NCBI RefSeq assembly: GCF_907164915.1
Contig: NC_061867.1
Coordinates: 54,614,771-54,678,770 of the forward strand
Source: Impatiens glandulifera
Lineage: Eukaryota > Streptophyta > Magnoliopsida > Ericales > Balsaminaceae
DNA length: 64,000 bases
Reading direction: 5' to 3'
Part shown: positions 60,025 to 64,000 of the stretch, in pieces
Numbering within the stretch: the first letter of the stretch is position 1
Layout of the letters: every line of letters begins with the position of its first letter
Translations under genes and position numbers: made by a program
The notes under the pieces: model-generated
Databases searched by the model: none
Seen by the model: the letters and a program-made list of their open reading frames with translations, nothing else
What the model was told of the DNA's origin: nothing

Positions 60025-62668
60025 TTACTCTTCGTCATCGTCGTTGTTACCATCTGGTGTAGGAACCTCTCTCTGAACAATCTGTCAAGCACGGCGGTTA
60101 TGTAGTTTAAAGACCATTTTACCCTTACAATGATGTAGCTAAATGAATTTACAAGGGTTAGAATTGTCAAGTTATGTATACCTGTGCTATATGATCTTTG
60201 ATTCTTTGACTAACAGATACATCTAATGATCTTTCTGCAAGCTCATAAAATAAACTACTCCCTTCAGGGCCATTAACTTTTTCCTTCATTAAAAATCTAT
60301 AAAAAAAAATTCAAGATTATAATTTATTTTTTTCAGAGAAAGTAACTGAGTCATTGTTCTAACCTTTGCTGGACAAGTGTCTCCAAAAATTGCTTAGTGT
60401 TTCCAAAGACTGGATGGTTTTCTTCAGTTTGAGAGAGTTCCAATTGCCTTAAGTGATGCCAAAGATTATCTGCAATTTATCAAAACAATATAACTTTTTA
60501 AACTGTTTTTATATGATTATGATTTAAGGTCATAATGGCTGTTTTGGTATCAATTTTTTTTATGGAAAAATCTTACCTATTTTATGTTTGTCTGACTATG
60601 ATTGAGAACAGAAAAATCATGATCTAGAAAGTGATTTAAGTTATAGTTAAGTTAAAATCATTTGGATCATGATCTAGATTCTACAATTATAATTTGGATA
60701 AAAACAAAATGAAACAGTTAAGGATCTAAACTTTATCAAAACAAAATGTAGCAACAACAATCACATTATAATCTAGATCATGTGATTTTGTAAAGTGGAA
60801 GAGGAAACTCTTGCAACATATATTTTCTCATGTTATTTGACTACTAAAATCTGGGCAAAGGTGAACAGATGCATGAGGATGTTTGGTGCTAAAAGAGATT
60901 GGAAAGCAGTTAAGGAGAGGATGATCAAAAGAACTAAGGCAATCAACTTTTTCTTGAAATCTTTATAAATGAGAATTTGTAGTTTATAAAATTTGGATGG
61001 AAAAGAAGACTAGGGGTTTCAGATACAAATGCAAAAGAGGAGGAATAGGTTTTGAAAGTTGTTCAAGATTGTGTTATATTCCAAAGTGGTAAATGTAAGA
61101 AAGTAAAATAACTCCTTTCAGTGATTTGCAGAAATTGTGGCATTGAGTCTTCAAAGATTTATCAATAACTTTGTTTTTCAAAATTTATGTGTTTTCTCAA
61201 TCTAACAATTGCAGCTGCAAGATACATTACAATGGTGCCTCTTTCTCTTATATTAAATAAAAATAAAAACAAAAACATAAATGGTCTAGGTGAGGCTCGA
61301 ACTCACGACCTTCGGCTCATAAGACCAACGCTCTAACCAACTGAGCTACAAGACCATTTATATTCAATTTATTATTTCAAATATTTTCAAGACAACCAAT
61401 CTTTCACCATATATATGTAATTTTCTTTTTTTAGTTCAAGATTTATTCATTGGAATGGCTAGCACAACATTTGGTCATTTTCATGAAGAAAATAAATATT
61501 TGATCATGTTTCAAAAAAATTTTGTACCAATCAGGAAAAAAAAATCACTTTCAACTTTAACAATTCTAGTGACACTGTGATTATGACAAAATATTAGTTT
61601 CACTTTTCTAATAAGAACAATCATGACAATTCACGATCTCGCCAGGGTTAAAATTGAAAGTAATTTTCTTTGTTCATGAGTTATGATGTAGATTATAGTA
61701 CAACCTTAAACTAATAAGATAACACTGTTAGCCAACTAAACTACAAGACCATTTATAATAAATTTCTTATTTCAAATCTATTGAAAACAACCAATCTTTC
61801 AACATATATAAGTAGATTTTTATCTCTTTTAGATTAGGGTTTATTCATTAGAATAGGCAAACACAATATCTCACCATCATGAACCGCAATTTCAACCAAG
61901 ATGGTTTCAGTGGGAAATGAACTTGAGACCTCAGATCTCAAGACATTTGACACAATCCCAACACACAAATCAAAGATTAAATACTTTTACCGTTTCTCAT
62001 ATGAAAAAGAAGAAGTCAAAACTTACCTTCGGAGATCTTGCCTCCAGCTAAAGACACGATCCCAACAATGACAAAAGTTAAACCAGTCAAGTGTGACTGA
62101 CTTTCATCGGCCACATACTTCTTGTAAACTTCATCATTGAGTTTACTTGTAAGAATGTATGATTTTGCATCAGTAGAACCTGGGATTCATGAAAACAAAA
62201 CCAGACCAATGAGTTTAATATATTTTTTTCAGATGAGATTCAAGATATATAATATAATAAAAACATGCTTCAATAGATTAGTTTCTCACCCTGTTGACTA
62301 GTGCGACCTTGGTTGGGTTTTGATCGAGACCTTTGAAGCTCCTTCATTTCATATCCAAAAACATTGGACAGCTTTTCTATGGTCTTGTTGATCACAACAG
62401 TAGGAAGGGACCTCTGACTATAGTGTTTAGAAACCAGTTGAGTAAGCTCATCTCTTTTGATAGGACAGCCAGAAGTTTGTTGGGTCTTGAAAATTACATG
62501 CCTGACCATTTCGCCTACAAGCCTGTCCAATTCCTATCACAAAGATTTGTACACTACTTTAACACGCAAGTGCTAAAATCCCATTAATTCATCAGTTAAA
62601 ATGTAATTATTGCAGACCTGCTCAGAAATATCAAGTTGAGAAATATCATGACCTGCAGCAGTTGTCAT
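60025..62668 (-). CDS. NSE3: NSE3, MAGE-domain subunit of the SMC5/6 complex, six coding exons, 241 aa
   Basis: NSE3 pairs with the NSE1 ubiquitin ligase and NSE4 kleisin in SMC5/6, the chromatin complex for recombinational DNA repair. Coding exons on the minus strand: 62668-62618, 62533-62290, 62179-62027, 60469-60364, 60296-60182, 60081-60025 (stop TAA at 60027-60025). All introns are GT-AG and the frame is continuous. The protein starts MTTAAGHDISQLDISEQ. The MAGE homology domain follows from about residue 19: LDRLVGEMVRHVIFKTQQ, CPIKRDELTQLV, SNVFGYEMKELQRSRSKP, LTGLTFVIVGIVSLAGGKI, LWHHLRQLEL, FLETLVQQRFLMK. The acidic tail is NNDDDEE. This looks like a complete gene of usual length. Intron 3 (60470-62026) contains a tRNA gene on the same strand. 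A noncoding first exon probably lies beyond 63540 (donor-like CAGGTACTC there), so a long 5' intron spans 62669-63540. Confidence 0.93.
61282..61355 (-). tRNA. tRNA gene with UAU anticodon by position (tRNA-Ile or diverged Met)
   Basis: On the minus strand a 74-nt cloverleaf can be folded: acceptor stem GGTCTTG/CTAGACC (one T-T mismatch at pair 6-67), D arm GCTC..GAGC, anticodon loop CTTATGA, T arm GTGAG-TTCGAGC-CTCAC and discriminator A. Box A is TAGCTCAGTTGG and box B is AGTTCGAGCC. Runs of T (TTTTTG, then more) follow within about 20 bp, as expected for pol III termination. Position 34-36 is TAT, reading AUA (Ile), but position 37 is G. Standard tRNAs reading A-starting codons have A37, so it may be a decayed copy of elongator Met. 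The gene is in sense orientation in NSE3 intron 3. Confidence 0.85.
61660..61875 (-). repeat. Decayed duplicate of the tRNA gene and its 5' flank
   Basis: The text GCCAACTAAACTACAAGACC and the following AACAACCAATCTTTCAACAT and TTTATTCATTAGAATAGGC match the real tRNA gene end and flank (61330-61465) at an offset of about 400 bp. In this copy the tRNA body is mutated beyond folding (for example AACACTGTTAGCCAA where the real gene has AACGCTCTAACCAA). Next to it, 61905-61965 (GGGAAATGAACTTGAGACC) may be another tRNA-like relic. Confidence 0.72.
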
Positions 62669-63297
62669 CCTGCAGATAAGAACAAAACAATTGAGAACCA
62701 TATTCCAACAAGCTTTGTATCTTTGTAAGGTATGGGGAAAACACAGACAATGGTTATTGACTTAAGGAGTAGGTGGGCGATGACATTTCTAATTCCTTTA
62801 CTTCCCCATTTTGTTTGTATTTTGTCTCTGTTTTAAACTGTGTTCACTCGTATCATTTCTAAATTGGATATCACTTTCACATTTAGTCTAGTCTTAATGA
62901 AAATCTCAATGTTTCTTAAAAACAAAATTATGACTATACAAAGTAGTACTACAGAATCTTGGTAAGCTATCAACACCAGGCCAATCTAAAACTTCCAAAG
63001 CCTGCTTCAAAACCAATAAAACCCTTAAATAAGAACCAGCAAATAAACAAGTAGAAACAAGTATTGTATCCATCTCTGTTTGACAAAACCTTGCTAATGT
63101 GTAACTGAAATGAGAAGCACACGAGTTTATACTAATATGTGAAGATTGATTATAACTTCTAATGAGCTTCCAGCATTTCATCAAGCAAGCATTCACATAT
63201 CGTATTTTAGGTCATACTCTTAGATTCCAAAACTTCCAGTGGAAAAATTACTTTTATATAATTCAACGTGTTAGTTCTATGAAGAACACAATAGCAT
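62669..63297 (-). other. NSE3 5' intron, with one open frame of unclear meaning
   Basis: The acceptor TCTGCAG lies just upstream of the NSE3 ATG, so this region is probably the 5' UTR intron. An open frame of 96 codons (63196-62906, beginning with GTG rather than ATG) includes LASYLRVLLVLK-like hydrophobic sequence and LDWPGVDSLPRFC. It is unusually free of stops for this AT-rich DNA, but I do not recognise it and it has no start context. Confidence 0.4.
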
Positions 63298-63627
63298 AAT
63301 ATTCAAGTCTATGTCTCTATTAGGTCGAATTTCACAGAACTATTCGAAATACATCTGGATGAACAATCGGAAAGAAGAAACCTCCAAATTAAACCTATAT
63401 CAAAATACCTAATACGATATATTAGAACAAATAACAGAGAAAGAGAGAGATCTGAGGAAACGAGCGAAAGACGTTTAACAGTGTTTACGCAGAAGTAACT
63501 AGGTCAAACGAATCGACGGTTGATTCACAAAGTAGAGTACCTGAAACACAGAGAATGAAGTGATTTACGCCGATGAGCATCAATCGCAACGAGTATCTAT
63601 AGATGAAAGAGACAAAGAGAACTGACA

Positions 63628-63635
63628 TTCCCGCG
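63628..63635. promoter_or_regulatory. E2F-like site, proximal copy
   Basis: TTCCCGCG fits the E2F consensus TTSSCGSS. It lies in the probable NSE3 promoter or leader. E2F factors drive S-phase and DNA-repair genes in plants, which suits an SMC5/6 subunit. Confidence 0.55.
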
Positions 63636-63971
63636 CTGCTACAGGTAGGATCAAAATATTCAAGTTCTATGGCTCTATTAGGTCGAATTTTACAGAACTA
63701 TTCGAAATACATCTGGATGAACGATATCAAAATGCCTACAGATAGATCGTAAATGCGATATAATAGAACAAAAACTAGAGAGAGAAAGAGATACCTGAGG
63801 AAATCAGCGACCGCGAAAACGTTTAATAGTGTTTACGCAGGAGTGACTAGGTCAAACGAACGGTTGATACAGAAAGTAGAGTGCCTGAAACACAGAGAAT
63901 GGAGTGATTTACGTTGATGAGTCTGAATTGCAATGAACATCTATTGATGAAAGAGAGAAAAAGAACTGGTA

Positions 63972-63979
63972 TTCCCGCG
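63972..63979. promoter_or_regulatory. E2F-like site, distal duplicated copy
   Basis: The same TTCCCGCG octamer, 344 bp from the first, was carried by the tandem duplication and kept without change. Confidence 0.5.
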
Positions 63980-64000
63980 CTGCTTCAGGTATGATCCAAA

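Larger units (their letters stand above)
63298..64000. repeat. Tandem duplication of about 350 bp upstream of NSE3
   Basis: Copy 1 (63298-63654) and copy 2 (63655 to window end) both start AATATTCAAG and share in order TATTAGGTCGAATTT, CAGAACTATTCGAAATACAT, CTGGATGAAC, CAGTGTTTACGCAG or its variant, CTAGGTCAAACGAA, CCTGAAACACAGAGAATG and ATTCCCGCGCTGCT. Copy 1 carries a splice-donor-like GTACTC next to TGTTTCAG (minus strand), whereas copy 2 has GCACTC there. The offset is 344-358 bp. The window stops at the end of copy 2, so more copies may follow. Confidence 0.88.

Noticed and set aside
62333..62587. Plus-strand ORF of 84 codons
   Set aside because: It is the antisense of NSE3 exon 2 and intron sequence.

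Overview
This window reads as nuclear DNA of a flowering plant, most likely a eudicot. It is very AT-rich, genes are sparse and split by short GT-AG introns, and the proteins that can be read are plant-type (a class-I GATA factor with a CX2C-X18-CX2C finger, RHIP1, a plant PHD protein, NSE3). The transposon families are also plant ones (CACTA, MULE with ULP1, hAT, PIF/Harbinger and pogo MITEs, tRNA-derived SINE). I cannot name the species.

Genes, left to right: the first coding exon of a CCR4-NOT scaffold subunit (CNOT1/NOT1, minus, 344-442, continuing off the left edge); RHIP1 (plus, 20996-23369, nine exons, 256 aa); a class-I GATA factor (minus, 25213-26107, two exons, 265 aa); a small PHD-type zinc-finger protein (plus, 43014-44040, two exons, 126 aa); and the SMC5/6 subunit NSE3 (minus, 60025-62668, six coding exons, 241 aa). 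A sense-oriented tRNA gene lies inside an NSE3 intron. The genes do not form a pathway; they are ordinary single-copy plant genes separated by repeats.

Repeat layout. 0.7-5.2 kb: short tandem repeats and MITEs. 5397-7698: a non-autonomous CACTA element with a perfect GAA target duplication. 7.73-11.13 kb: a degenerate satellite with a three-part higher-order unit (about 190 + 115 + 200 bp), itself hit by a SINE. 11264-19323: an 8.06-kb MULE with terminal inverted repeats of about 72-76 bp and a 9-bp target duplication. It holds a broken FAR1-type transposase and, on the opposite strand, a broken ULP1-like protease gene. Nested inside it is a 3.1-kb hAT element (15063-18185), which is essentially one giant inverted repeat of a roughly 20-bp minisatellite.

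From 26 to 60 kb the DNA is mostly low-complexity AT-rich intergenic sequence with MITEs, SINE copies, simple repeats, a pogo/Lemi-like remnant and one short GC-richer segment that may be an organelle insertion. At the right edge, the NSE3 upstream region is tandemly duplicated (about 350 bp), and each copy carries an E2F-like site.

I found no CRISPR, operon or other prokaryotic features. The most unusual structures are the nested hAT/MULE composite with its mirror-image minisatellite, the trimeric satellite, and the duplicated NSE3 upstream region. Exon coordinates were read by eye from splice signals and reading-frame continuity and have not been checked against transcripts or databases.
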